NCBI GenBank assembly: GCA_027596075.1
Contig: JADGJC010000040.1
Coordinates: 62,001-126,000, forward strand
Reading direction: 5' to 3'
DNA: 64,000 nucleotides
From: Rhizophlyctis rosea
Lineage: Eukaryota > Chytridiomycota > Chytridiomycetes > Rhizophlyctidales > Rhizophlyctidaceae
Shown piece after piece: positions 33,990 through 45,058 of the stretch. Position 1 is the stretch's first letter. Every line of letters begins with the position of its first letter. The translations under genes were made by a program, and so were the position numbers. The notes below the pieces were generated by a model. It did not search any database. It was not told where the DNA came from and saw only the letters and a program-made list of their open reading frames with translations.

Positions 33990-36900
33990 CGTGGACGCGC
34001 CCCGAAAGTGATCATGATCATGATTTATTGAATCTCCCAATCAGGGGGGTGACCAAGGCTGCGTGGGACTGTCTGGGCATGCTTGACGTTCTTTGTATGG
34101 CGGAGTTTGCCTAGGGCGTGCATGCTCCTGTTTGTTGCAAATGCTTCATCTGGCCTTCACTAAGAATTCGTCCACAGTAAATTGTATAACACTGAAAATA
34201 ATCCCAGTGCGTTGGAAAGGACCCAACGACAAATAATCCCTGAATGTATTTTTAGACGTTAGCTTTTGCTCGTATGAGTTATCTATCATGCCGCGTTCTT
34301 CATCAACTCGAACCATTCTAGTGCTGTTGATCCATCTTCTGTTTGTCTCCCCGTCGCATGTGACAAGCCCAGGGGTTGTCAGTGAAGATTTGGTTTTTCT
34401 AAAGACAACATGCACTATTGGTAATGTGATCCAAGCCGAAGGATAAACTATGAATCCACGCCCATATCTTGTCCATAAAGCATCCATTCCACCAAATGGC
34501 TCCTCATCTTTATTACAGGATAGCATTCACTTGGCTCTTCCTGAAAACTCCCGTAGGTCCATCATACCTCAAACGTGAACATGACGGCATTCACTCTCAC
34601 ATTACCATTGGCATTGGAAAGAAGTGTACATCTTTTTTTGAAAAGCCATTTGTTGGAACTGTCCCAAAAGACTCATTCAGAATCAACTCATATCTTCGAA
34701 TTGGCAACCTTTTGGGGTATATGAAGACTCATAGCAATATTCACTCATTTGCCGCAAACCAACCACCACCAAGAAGTAACTCCTCGCCACCCTCCCTCTG
34801 AACATGATGATCTATTTGTTGCACAATCTGTTTCACTTAAAGCAGCCACATCAAGGGCCTACAAAGCCACGAGTCCACTTATAAGTTCAAACTCATATCT
34901 CGCCTTCATTCTTGACACTCTGTAAGGTCTTGTGAGCCATTCTGAGTCCAATTTCATCATGGGCCTGGTTCACATGCCAGTCATCAAGCAAGCAACTAAG
35001 CGCGCAATCATCTAGAATCTGATGCATTCGGTGCGTGGCGTGATTGTTACTTTTTTTTCGTAAAGGTTCAGGACGCATCGCACAAAACATCTTACCTTCG
35101 AACGAGACTCTAAACGGAACTGACGGGAACGTCAACAGTACAAATTTTGATCTCAGAACACAAAGGAGTTTCATGACTCTCATGCGCCACAGCCCACCGT
35201 TACTCACCTTCTTCCAGCAGTGCTCATTCATGCACAGAACAGGATTGACCGTTGGGTCAGGATGCACTTACCTTCTGAAATGCTGTGATATCTCAAAAGG
35301 TCCACGCATTCACTCCGACACTGAAGCGTGTCCTTTTTGCGAATATAATTGCAAAGTTTGTTGATTGTGAGCTTTGGGTTTTGTTCCTGTCACTCGTCGT
35401 CATCATCATAACCGGAGGAGCCAATGTATTTGGATCAAAGTACATCATCGTCATGTGCTTGAAGATGGCGAAAAGAAGGTGCAATGTCAGGTGTGAACTT
35501 CGCAAACTGTTGGCGAACCGACCGTTATGGTAACAAATGGTCGGAGGTGTGATGTATGGCGAATGCTGTTCCTGGGATCTATCATCGGGCATCACTTTGA
35601 TGAGGATCTGGTGCTGCTGGTCACGGCAATTTTTTCTTCGAAGGGAATTGGTGAAATGGTTGATAGGAAAGCGCTGTTCTGTCCATCTTCGCACTATCTA
35701 TCACTCGAGTCCTCAATGTAGTGACTGAAAAAATATTTGACACAAAAGAAGCGTGCTCTTTGTCGTGGAAGAGTTTGCTTCGTTCCCGCTGGTTCAGCGC
35801 GACATCCTTTTTGCACGAAGGCATCCACCGTGCTCTACACTGCATCCTGTAGTGCGTTCTGTGGTCAGCGTGGTAAAAATCATCGGGTGGGATGCCCAAT
35901 GTACTCCACATCATAGGATCTGATGTTGAATAGAGCTACTACCGTGAGTTATGTTCCAGTTGGATCATCCAAAAACCATGTCGATGATCATTTGTAACTA
36001 CCTACGACAACATCAGGGAAATGAGGCCACCATTTCTTCATCATGTGGATGATCTTTGCGAGTGACAACGGCTTGGAATGGATGCAATTCGTTCAGCGGA
36101 ATGCGATCTCCGTATGTCTCATCTTTGCACTCGGCATGTTGAAAAAAGAAACTGGGTGATGAGCCAATTGCGATGGATGTCAGTAGCGCTACCGCTACTG
36201 CGCGATGGCTTCCAATAGCTTATATTGTTGCAAACTTGAGGTCATCTTTATTGTGGAGTTGTGAATATGGGCGGATCCTTCAACAAGTGGAAAGGCCCCG
36301 GCATTTGCATCAGGTTGAGCGGGTACAGGGCATCACTGCATTGCAATACAAGTGAAACGGTCCCTTGGATGGTTGTCATTCTGTAGTGATTCAAGAGCGT
36401 TCAATCTTTCAACACCGTCGGTGTGCGTCCATATCATGCAAACGTTCACATAGTCGGACCTCGGTTCAAAGGCAGTAGTCTATCCATAGTCAGGGTATCA
36501 TTGTCAAACAAGGCATCGCGGAACTGACCGGTTTTTTATCTATGACGTCACCAATCAACTCAATCGGCGCGAAAAAGAGAAATTTCTCGTTGGAGATCTT
36601 ATAACAGATTGCCCGTTTACTCTCATCAGGTGCGTCCCTCTGACTACAGAAAACATGAGTGATCCACCCTATGCACCCCTTTCAGCAATCGCCGCGACCG
36701 TAGTTGTAAGATACCTAACGGCTGAATCTGAGGTTTTGACCTCCGAAACCTCCTGTCCATTCCCTCCATAACTTCGTTTTGGAGTATGTGATACGATCCG
36801 GGAAAAGATCGTTTCATTGTAACGGCCTGCTCATCCTTGCAATGCTCTAATCATGGAACTGCATGCTAAGGTGCAAGCACATTGTGGGAGTGAGCCGCCA

Positions 36901-38009
36901 TCGCCACTCATTGCTTTGCCTAGGTTTGATTGTTATCAATGTGTGGAATGACTGCTGACAAAATCGTATTCTGGGTAGGCCACGGCAAAATAATGAAAAA
37001 AGGACTACGGCCAACCTGATGCGCAGGATCATCACCAGCGATAGCGGGAAATTCGATGGGAATGGCAGCGTTCACACGCAGACTATGACGGTGGAAAAAG
37101 GCATAGCACGTTGGGATTTTGACCGGGGACTGGCAATCATATTGAACATCAGCACCGGTTGCTGGACAGGGTGTTCAATTCTGGCCATGAGTGTCCTTGC
37201 GACTGATCGTTGCCAATACCACGATGGCAGAAAAAAGAAATAGAAGCGCCCAGCTGGGAACCTCCCCAGCACCTTTTCAACCACTTTCATTGTCATTTAG
37301 TCGTTTGATGCAGACTGTAAAGTTGCTTGGATGGGCCTCATAACGCAGAACACTCACAAACGACTTTGGTACTTTAGTTGTATGTTGCGATACAGCGGAA
37401 AGCGATAGCTTGAACATCCAATGTCACAAGCAAAACTTTCAAGCCGCTGGCGTGAGTGAAGTGACTGCCAATCATAGCCATATTCAGATCTTTGTTGGTG
37501 AGTGCTTCGTTTGGCCAATGGCACGTAACAGACCAATGTTACAGGTTAGGATATCTGAAGCCCCAAAAGTAAGCGCATACAAATAAGCATCAGAATGGTA
37601 GGTACATCCTCTAACTTAGCCAGTCCACGAGTTGATCTCACAGCGATATGTGCAATAGTGCGGCTGACAGTGGGTAAGAGCAGCACCGCTCCACCATCCG
37701 AAGAGGACGAATCGAAAGAAAACTGAAGGGAGATATCATATTGGGCAGCCTGAGTCTGTGTGAGTGTCAGCAACGAATTTGACCGGAAAGCTGGCACGTC
37801 CTGGCAGTGTGATGCCCGGGTTTTCCTCCATATGCCGCACCGTCAACAAGCAAACATAATTTTCTATCATTGAACTCTTCCACCAAGGTCTTTGGCCATA
37901 TTTATGATGCAAGATTCTCGACTATCACTGCAAGTGGAACACTATATATTACACTTTCAGACTCATAGCATCAACACTCATCCCGCACGGCGCGGCTGCA
38001 ACCACAATC

Positions 38010-38954
38010 TTATCCCCTCGCCACCCTCCTAATCAAGGTATCCCTCTCCGTATCCCTCAAAAACTGCCAATCCAACTGCTTGACAACCTCCTTATCCAAC
38101 ACCCTCCTCGCCTCCCCCAAATACAAACACCTCTCATCGCCCCCCTTCCCATTCCCCCTCCCACCACTCACACACTCCGCCACCACAACCCAATTCGTCG
38201 CCGTCTCCTCCACACTCTGCACAACACACTCGTTCCACCCAACGCACCCGCCGACAATCGGCGCACCGAGGTTGGGGGAGTCGAAGAGCATGGTAGAGTC
38301 GGCGTTGGAGGGTAGGTTGTTGTTGGAATCTGGACGGCCGCAGTGGGTTGTGTTGGCGAATTTGTTGACGGTGCGGGAGGTTTGGAGGCCGAAGACGGGG
38401 ATTAGAGGGGCTTGGGAGGTGTGTAGGAGGTGAAGGATGAAGGAGTGGGTTTGGTGGAGGATTAGGTTTGCGGTACAGCTGGTATGTGATGTATGTTTTT
38501 CGGAGGTATTTTTAGTCAGGGTATTTTCACGTAGAGACCGACTAGAAGCCCTTCCCCTGGAGGCATTCGGTGCAGCGGGGTGTTTCAACGGTGACGTAAC
38601 GTAGCGAGTGGCCCGAAATCGCACTGTAGAAAGATACAGTGCGGTCAAATTATATCGGGTCGGCTCGAAACGCGATAAGGTACGCCGAGGTCAAGACGGT
38701 TGGCCTGCTGACGACGCCACTGGACGGGCCAATCTAGTACTTTCCACCAGTGGAACACAGCATACCTACCCAAACTTAGAGAAAGCCACCGTCACTAGCG
38801 GCCTATCCCGGTCCAAACTCGCACGCGACACCCAAGTCGCAATTTGTCCTGCTGATACGTCGGGGACAGTTTCTCCTTCCACTGCGTTTGGAGGAAGAAG
38901 CCGGGTGGTGATGAGGAACACGGGTGGGTCTATTGTGTCAAGGGGTGTGTACAT
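38010..38954 (-). CDS. Flavin reductase-like FMN-binding split-barrel protein
   Basis: Two exons (38954-38770 and 38478-38010) give 217 residues. The split-barrel order is visible: PPVFLITTRLLPPNAVEGET, ATWVSRASLDRDRPLVTVAF, then after the intron THSFILHLLHTSQAPLIPVF, TVNKFANTTHCG, FDSPNLGAPIVGGCVGWNEC and WVVVAECVSG. Such proteins bind FMN and act as flavin reductases or related oxidoreductases; the substrate here is unknown. The 291-bp intron is long for the window, but both ends (GG/GTAGGT, CAG/C) and the phase agree, and the domain continues cleanly across it. There is no signal peptide, so a cytosolic protein is likely. The C-terminal 60 residues extend beyond the core domain. Confidence 0.85.
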
Positions 38955-39695
38955 GGTTGTGTTACTCTTGCGTTAGTTGTTAGAAGCCGTGTACACGGAA
39001 AGGCTTGCGGGAGATGGCGTTGGTAGAGGAGAAATGGTTGCTGCGCACATGGGAAAGGTGGAGGAAGGAAGAAATAGTGCCTGTTGTTTTGACAGGCGGC
39101 TTGTGGCTGTGTGGCTTGGAATGTGGCGGGCCCGGACCACCAACCTAGGTTAGATCAGCAAGATTGCCCCATAGATGGACGGCAAAACAGAGCGACGGAT
39201 ATTATTCGAGGCGGGCCCCTGCAGCTACTGATGTAGCACGACATCTTCTTGGGCTTTCTCGCTCGTGCCCTAAGAGCGCGTCGGCAAGACAAGGTACGTG
39301 TTGCCAGGTTAAGTGCCGAATACGTATGCGTGGGGAGTATGCGGGTTGAACGCATTGGAAGCTCACTCAACATCGCCCACCCAACAAACATGGCGCAAAG
39401 GCAGAAGTCGGGGGTCAGAAACAATCACGTGCCTGGTTCCCGAGGTTTCACACGGATCGGTTTGCTGGGCATCTATCAATGCATACCTGAAGTGTTGCAT
39501 CATGCGACATGAGTGAAACCTGAAGTCTCGCATCCGACCTGCAGCATAGCCTGCAGCGAGTCTGCATGCATGATTGTGAATGCTGACTCTGTCTTCAACT
39601 TTTCTCTCCTTCACTTGAGCTACCTGTCTACAGCGTTGTACTGCTCCTCACCTTGGAAAAACCTCCATTACCCCTCCTCGAGATTCTACACCCCC
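38955..39695. other. Intergenic region between divergent genes
   Basis: Lies between the ATG of the flavin reductase-like gene (-) and that of the DM9-like gene (+). Short frames only; no clear promoter element recognised. Confidence 0.5.
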
Positions 39696-40861
39696 ATGTG
39701 TCAACCACGGCCACGAACCCCGCCACCGCGAAAGGACTGGAGTGAAAATTGGAGACTGGGGCTCGTGGTACGTTCACTGGAGACTCTCAAGCTTCCTAAA
39801 GACATCAAGAGCGATCCGCTAACGCTCCTTCAGCTGGTGATAGGATTCACCTACGGAGTCCTAAGCTTACTGATGTCCATCTTCCATGTCGGCATCTACC
39901 CAACAAAGGACAACCTCCTCCCCGACCTCCACTTACGACTCGACCATCTGGCGTCCAACCAAACCAAATACCACGCGGACAATGCAGCAAATCTAGCGGA
40001 CCTCTCCCCAAACCTTGATGCCCTCGCAAGCACGGTGAACAACCGCAATTTAGCATTCTTCGCCAACATCCACCTGAAACTCGACACAATCGCCACCTCC
40101 CTTCGGACCCTGTATGCTTTCAGTCACAACAACTCTGATATGACTGATTTGATGTTGAAGTTGGATGCGGTGCTCAACACTACCAACGAGCGGAAACAAC
40201 ACAAAGAAGAATGCAGCCGCATCCCAGGGCCGGACATCATCTACCGCATCCCCCGAAACAAAACCTGCGATACCCTCTGCTGGCAATCCCACAACATCAC
40301 CCAACCCTATACCTTGACCGCAATTCACACCAACCTCACCAACGGATTTCCTCTCTTCATCTGCCGCGCTATGCACATCGATGGATCCATCTACTTGGGC
40401 AAAGGTAGCGCTTCTCAAACTCATTCACATCTATTGCTCAGTGTAAAACTAATCCACCTCATCACAAACCACCCGCAGCCGGCACAGCAACAAACAACCA
40501 CTGCACCTACAACACATCCCAAACCCTCTTCCACTCCTTCACGTACGACATCCCCATAGGCGACCAAACCCTCGTAGAAGACATTGTCAGCATCAACTTC
40601 TTGACGCCCACACCCCTCGTGCTTTCGCACCTAGTCCTATGAGTACGATCTATACCACTATTGGGATGGTGATATCGGTACGTTACTTTCTGCCTCTCTG
40701 CTTTTCGTAAACCTTCATGCGTATCTCATGGTTGCCTTATCATGTTGCAGATTGCAATCGTCGTCCTGATCTTCTTGTTAACGGTCTTGTGCTGTGTGGG
40801 GATCACGATTGCGGGACTACAGAAAGAGAAACGGAAGCGGAAACGTAATGCGCAGGCCTAA
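39696..40861 (+). CDS. Membrane-anchored DM9/DUF3421-like protein, copy A (one frame break)
   Basis: Exons read 39696-39767, 39834-40404, 40479-40677 and 40751-40861. Residues 1-24 are a Pro/basic start (MCQPRPRTPPPRKDW), 25-46 a membrane helix (LVIGFTYGVLSLLMSIFHVG). Next come about 120 residues with repeated Leu/Asn patterns (LDALASTVNNRNLAFF). A Cys-rich stretch (CDTLCW) precedes a segment I read as a DM9/DUF3421 domain: GFPLFICRAMHIDGSIYLGK, then AGTATNNHCTY and FTYDIPIGD. The last exon is a second helix (IAIVVLIFLLTVLCCVGI) with basic tail EKRKRKR. Exon 3 changes frame in ACACCCC (about 40607-40614). One extra C gives 317 residues; as written, translation stops at 40642 before the second helix. 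The 66-bp first intron could also be read through. A paralog lies at 45059-46190. DM9 proteins elsewhere are lectin-like; the role here is inferred. Confidence 0.72.
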
Positions 40862-42307
40862 GAAGTGGAGGCCAGGAGAACGCTTATGCTGTCGCTTTTT
40901 ACAGGTCGTTGCTGTATCGTATGATTTCCGGGAATGAAATCAAGCTAGCTTGCGCTGCATCATGTCGCAAGCAGGAGTAACAGGGAAAGTTTTGTAAAAC
41001 AAAACGCCCGGTTCCGACTATCATTAGGGGTTCCTTCAATAATTCCCACAAGGATGGGTGTTCGGGCAAGAAAAGGAGGAGTTTATGACGGTGGGAAACG
41101 CATCCCTTCAAACAGTCTGTCAGTGTCTCATAACTCATGACCTCGCTTCGTCCATTATATTCGTGCATGAAGCGACGCCATGTTTCTATCTGCAGATGGT
41201 GCATGAGATCAAGAATTCTCCGATGATCACCATACTACACTGCTTTTCATTGGCGAAAGAAGTCGATGGGGAGCGCCTTTGAATATGCCATATGTAGAGA
41301 TTCCGGTGTCCCAGGTCCATCTTGAGACATGACATTCACAGGCTTCAATATTTCTTTTTTTGAACAATTTCCTTTACACGAACCGAAACAAGAGGGCAAC
41401 CAATCACGTATCGCCGTATTCCAGCACGCAGCACGCAACGGGAAACAATACGGGATGGTTGAAAAAAAAAGGCACTAAGACGCAAGATGGAAGTTCCGGT
41501 ATCTCTCTACCCCGTCACCAAAACGGATAGGAGGATTGATTCCATTTATACGTTCCCTGAAGCGCTCCAAGTTGATTTTGTAACCTTAGGAGTGGAACAT
41601 ATTCCAAAAGATCAATACGGTACCATGGTTTTTTCCATAACGCTCAACTAAGAGGAATGGGGTCATATTTTGTACGACAACATCACATATTAATAATTGA
41701 TGCTGTAGCCGAGGACATTGATATGACAAAACCTCAGACCGCCCACCGTGGGCCATACTTAATGAGCTAAAATGTCCCTTCTTTCCTTGCGTTCCAACCC
41801 ATCACGGTAACGGTCGCTGTACATAATCGTGACTGTTTGGGGGTATGCGATCGTTTGATGCACTCATCAGAGGGAATTGGTTATGAACTTCAAGAGCAGA
41901 ATGAAAGTAATGGAGCGCGACAGATCACACAGTGAACTACCAGATACGCCCTATTCGCTTCCTCAGGAAAATGCGTGTTCTGCACTCCACTATCATAGAG
42001 ATTTTCGCGCCTTCCACGCATTGACGTCACTTTCACGATTGACGGACGAAAGTAGCAAGGAAGATAATTGAATTCAGAACTTGGATTTCAATGTGCAACA
42101 CATCTGTCATGAAAAAGCGGCCGACAATAGTTGAACTGACATCTCGATTGATGTTTGAAGGTCCTCCAACCCCGCCAATCGGACGGCAGCCATTGTTACC
42201 AATTTTCAATAGGGGGCAGGTCATCCGAATGAGCAGGGTTATTTGCATTGCGGACGGTCAAGTCCAGCCACCGCGGATCGGCCACACTGCCTACATGCTG
42301 TGATTGT
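40862..42307. other. Intergenic region between convergent genes
   Basis: Lies between the 3' ends of DM9-like copy A and the TIR gene. Only short frames; nothing recognised. Confidence 0.5.
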
Positions 42308-43889
42308 TCATAGCGGTGTACAAAATAAAGGGTTCCCAAATGGATGCACGTATATGAAAACTACATCTCTAATCCAACTAACTACTACCAAGATGAATTT
42401 ATTAGATCTATATCTCGAAATCCAACCAACCACTACCATGAGAAACCCTCCCACCGCCAGCTTCGACCAGCTCCAAGAACCTATCTCTACAAGAGACTCC
42501 AAAAATACAAATTGATAATTCTTGTTGTCATGCTCAAATATGACGCCCAACCCTCCCCCATCATCCCGGACGCTCATCTTTACATACCACAAATATTCTA
42601 ACTCAGTTTGCGTCCGACTATAATGCCCTGCGGAAGCGGCGTATAGCAAACAAACGTCCCGCAAAATGAACAGTCGCATATGCGTGACATCATTCTGAGG
42701 AATGTCACTTCTATGATTCCCTCTCCCCCACACTGTCATATCACCGACATGCAGTGGAACGGTATTGGCAAGTTCTCGTGACAACAAGTCGGTCGGAACC
42801 AGTTCCCGCATTGTTGGGACGCCCGTTAGTTTATCTAATCGGAAGTACTTGCAGAGCCGTTCCAATCTGTCCGATGACGTTGATGGGGAATAGTTCGGTG
42901 ACGGCTGCAGGAGGATCGTAGGTTGTTCATGTGGTGGTGTCCACCCCGATGAGGAAAATGGCGGCGGAGCTGTAGATATGCGCGGTGGTGGTGGCAAATG
43001 GTCTGGGTGATAGGCAAGTGTCATGGACCATGTCGGGTTGGGAGTGGATGGGGGTGATATGGGATTGGCCACCGGTGCAAAAAATGGTGATTCCACTGCC
43101 GGTGGAAGATATGCTGGTATCGCCGGGTGGATGCCACCAACATGCGGCCTAACCGCCGATTTCACACGGTCGACAATGTGATCGAAGGACATGCTTGTTG
43201 CGTCAATGTACTATGAGAATGAACAGTGCGCGGTTAGATGGCTTCCATGGCTGAGAGTGATTTCCGACTTGGACCATACCAGAGTATCGCCAGCCATGAA
43301 CCCGATGGAGGACCTCTGCCAATCGCACTTTGCCTTGCCCACAATCACTAAAACCAACGGTATTTGTTGAGTATGTACATATTTGAACTCCAACTTGCTA
43401 TTTGAGTGAAAGCATAAAAGGTTTTATGTCAATGTGTGTTCTTTTAAGTGGGATATAACGCTGCAAAAAGCCCTGTGTGGGCGGCAACATACCAATTTGT
43501 GGACTGAATGTATGCATCCGAAACACACGCAACAACACATTTGGAGGGCAAAATTCCCTTTACCAATTCGTCATATAGAGGAGTACCGTCGCCAAGCCGG
43601 TCAACGTCTAGCCAGGTGGACATCCCCGCGTTCGTTAGCGAGCGCGCAAGGTTGCGTGGATCGCACGGCTAACGTTGTTATGTGGGAGTGGTTTTGTATG
43701 TTAGTCATGGCAGAAGTAGAGATGATCCCAGAAAACAGGGGATATGCACCAAACTATGATTTGAAATACGGACCAAACTACCCCACAGCCTGCGGCACTT
43801 CCAAACTGTCCCAACCGTAATGCATCAGCAGAGTTCGCCCAACAGTAGCTCATGAATATGGACCAGTCATTCCCAATGGAAGATGACAT
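42308..43889 (-). CDS. TIR-domain protein with C-terminal PH-like region
   Basis: Four exons join on the minus strand: 43889-43782, 43668-43493, 43397-43280 and 43210-42308 (434 residues from ATG 43889). The TIR fold is visible in order: DWSIFMSYCWANSADALRLG (strand A and box 1), DPRNLARSLTNAGMSTWLDV, DRLGDGTPLYDELVKGILPS, KCVVACVSDAYIQSTNCKLE, IPLVLVIVG, and GFMAGDTLYIDATS. Residues 140-250 are Pro/Ser-rich. Residues 285-375 (VGDMTVWGRG, HMRLFILRDVCLLYAAS, YLWYVKMSV, NYQFVFLES) have the strand pattern of a PH-like domain. The extreme C-terminus contains a local sequence duplication and may be mis-read. TIR proteins signal by self-assembly and often cleave NAD+; here the usual catalytic Glu position appears to be Gly62. 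A helical upstream exon (44276-44492) could extend it. The gene lies between two DM9-like paralogs. Confidence 0.8.
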
Positions 43890-44275
43890 GTTTGCCGTTT
43901 CTATCTTTGACCGGATCGTGTGAGTGCAGCACAGCCCCAATTTGTTAGTAAACGAGGATAGGCAAGTTAGGCAGGGGAAATACAGCGTGGCATCTCCGTT
44001 TCGATGGCTGCTATTTATGAGGTTGGAGGGATCATGCCCGTGCTGAGGCTGCCGCCTGTCCAAAACTTTTCAGGCATTGTGGTGTCTGAGCTTTCTACCT
44101 GAAGCCACCGCCGGGCTAGCGGAGTATCAAGGTTCGTTGTGAGCGGAGCTTGGTATTTTCCTGCTGTGATGTTGCAGACTCCACAGCTTGCATGATTTTG
44201 TCGCAGCACGGCGTCTGAGCTCAAATGGACCAAAGTCCGCCAGGTCCTTTTGGTCCACAAAGCCACAGGTGGTAC

Positions 44276-44492
44276 CTGTACCACAAATAGCCACCGCTAA
44301 ATTTTGTCCAAAAGAGGCCATCGTCTCATACGCCAGGGTCCTAGCAGACTGATCAATTGGACCTGCGGGAACTCTTTTGTCGATCGCGAGTATGTGCAAG
44401 AAAGAGGAGAAGAACATAGAGCGTTGTGCACCGCTGACGAACATCAACTTCCTGCCTTCGCCCAACGTCGTTTGTCCTAGCTTATCGAGCAT
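44276..44492 (-). CDS. Possible upstream exon of the TIR gene, ARM-like helical segment
   Basis: An open frame starting at 44492 reads MLDKLGQTTLGEGRKLMFVS, then MFFSSFLHILAIDKR and ARTLAYETMASFGQNLAVA, a helical pattern resembling an armadillo repeat. Splicing from the donor after 44276 (ACAG/GTACCA) to 43900 (ATAG/AAACGG) removes 375 bp. It joins in phase to ETANMSSSIGNDW of the TIR gene, giving about 510 residues. The intron is longer than usual and the ARM reading is weak. The frame otherwise continues to a stop at 44127, so it could be an unrelated small ORF. Confidence 0.35.
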
Positions 44493-45058
44493 AATGGCTC
44501 TCTTTTAATGACAGAGTTGCCCTTGCCTGCGGCGAACTTCGCGGTTGCGTGGAGGAAATGGAGGCGACCACTGATATGATAGTATAGTACAACATGGGTC
44601 GAGGCTATTCGGGTTCGAGGAATAGTCATCATTTACTCATCATGCCGCCAGGCACATCTGCAGTGTCACGACGCTTGTGAAATGGCATGGCCCTTTCGGA
44701 CCTTGTGACTGTGTCCTTACATGCATGTCCTTCAAATGTGGCCAGTCACGTGAATTGTGGGGGATTTAGGGTCCTTGGCAGCGATTGTCCGATTGGCCGC
44801 AAGTCGGATGTGCAAAAACAAAGTCGGACAAGTTCCGCACCGCTCACGTCCACGCCACTGTGCTCCTTCGCCCCATCAATTTTTGCGGAAATTACTGCTT
44901 CTGCCTGTACTAAACATCACTACAAAGTCTCCGAGGTGAGCATCGGTTGGTGATAGCAGAGTTCGGCAAATGCCTCTGACGTGTGAGCATGTAGCGATGC
45001 ACAGCCACTCACACACTTCTGCCCATACCCGACAGCAGTCAACCAACATTCAATCCAA
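44493..45058. other. Intergenic region upstream of DM9-like copy B
   Basis: Short frames only. It contains the divergent upstream regions of the TIR gene (if extended) and DM9-like copy B; no clear promoter motif. Confidence 0.5.

Larger units (their letters stand above)
33413..38009. other. Long gene-poor region
   Basis: No supported gene in 4.6 kb. Features seen are a three-copy degenerate repeat (33459-33788), a group of hairpins (33882-33989) and a TGATCATGATCA palindrome (34009-34020). The longest frames (34146-34526, 35293-35694, minus) have no recognisable motif and are overlapped by others. Confidence 0.5.

Noticed and set aside
34146..34526. 126-codon minus-strand frame
   Set aside because: No motif, overlapped by another frame, and situated in a gene-poor block; not distinguishable from chance.
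38080..38433. 117-codon plus-strand frame
   Set aside because: Antisense to the flavin-reductase-like exon.
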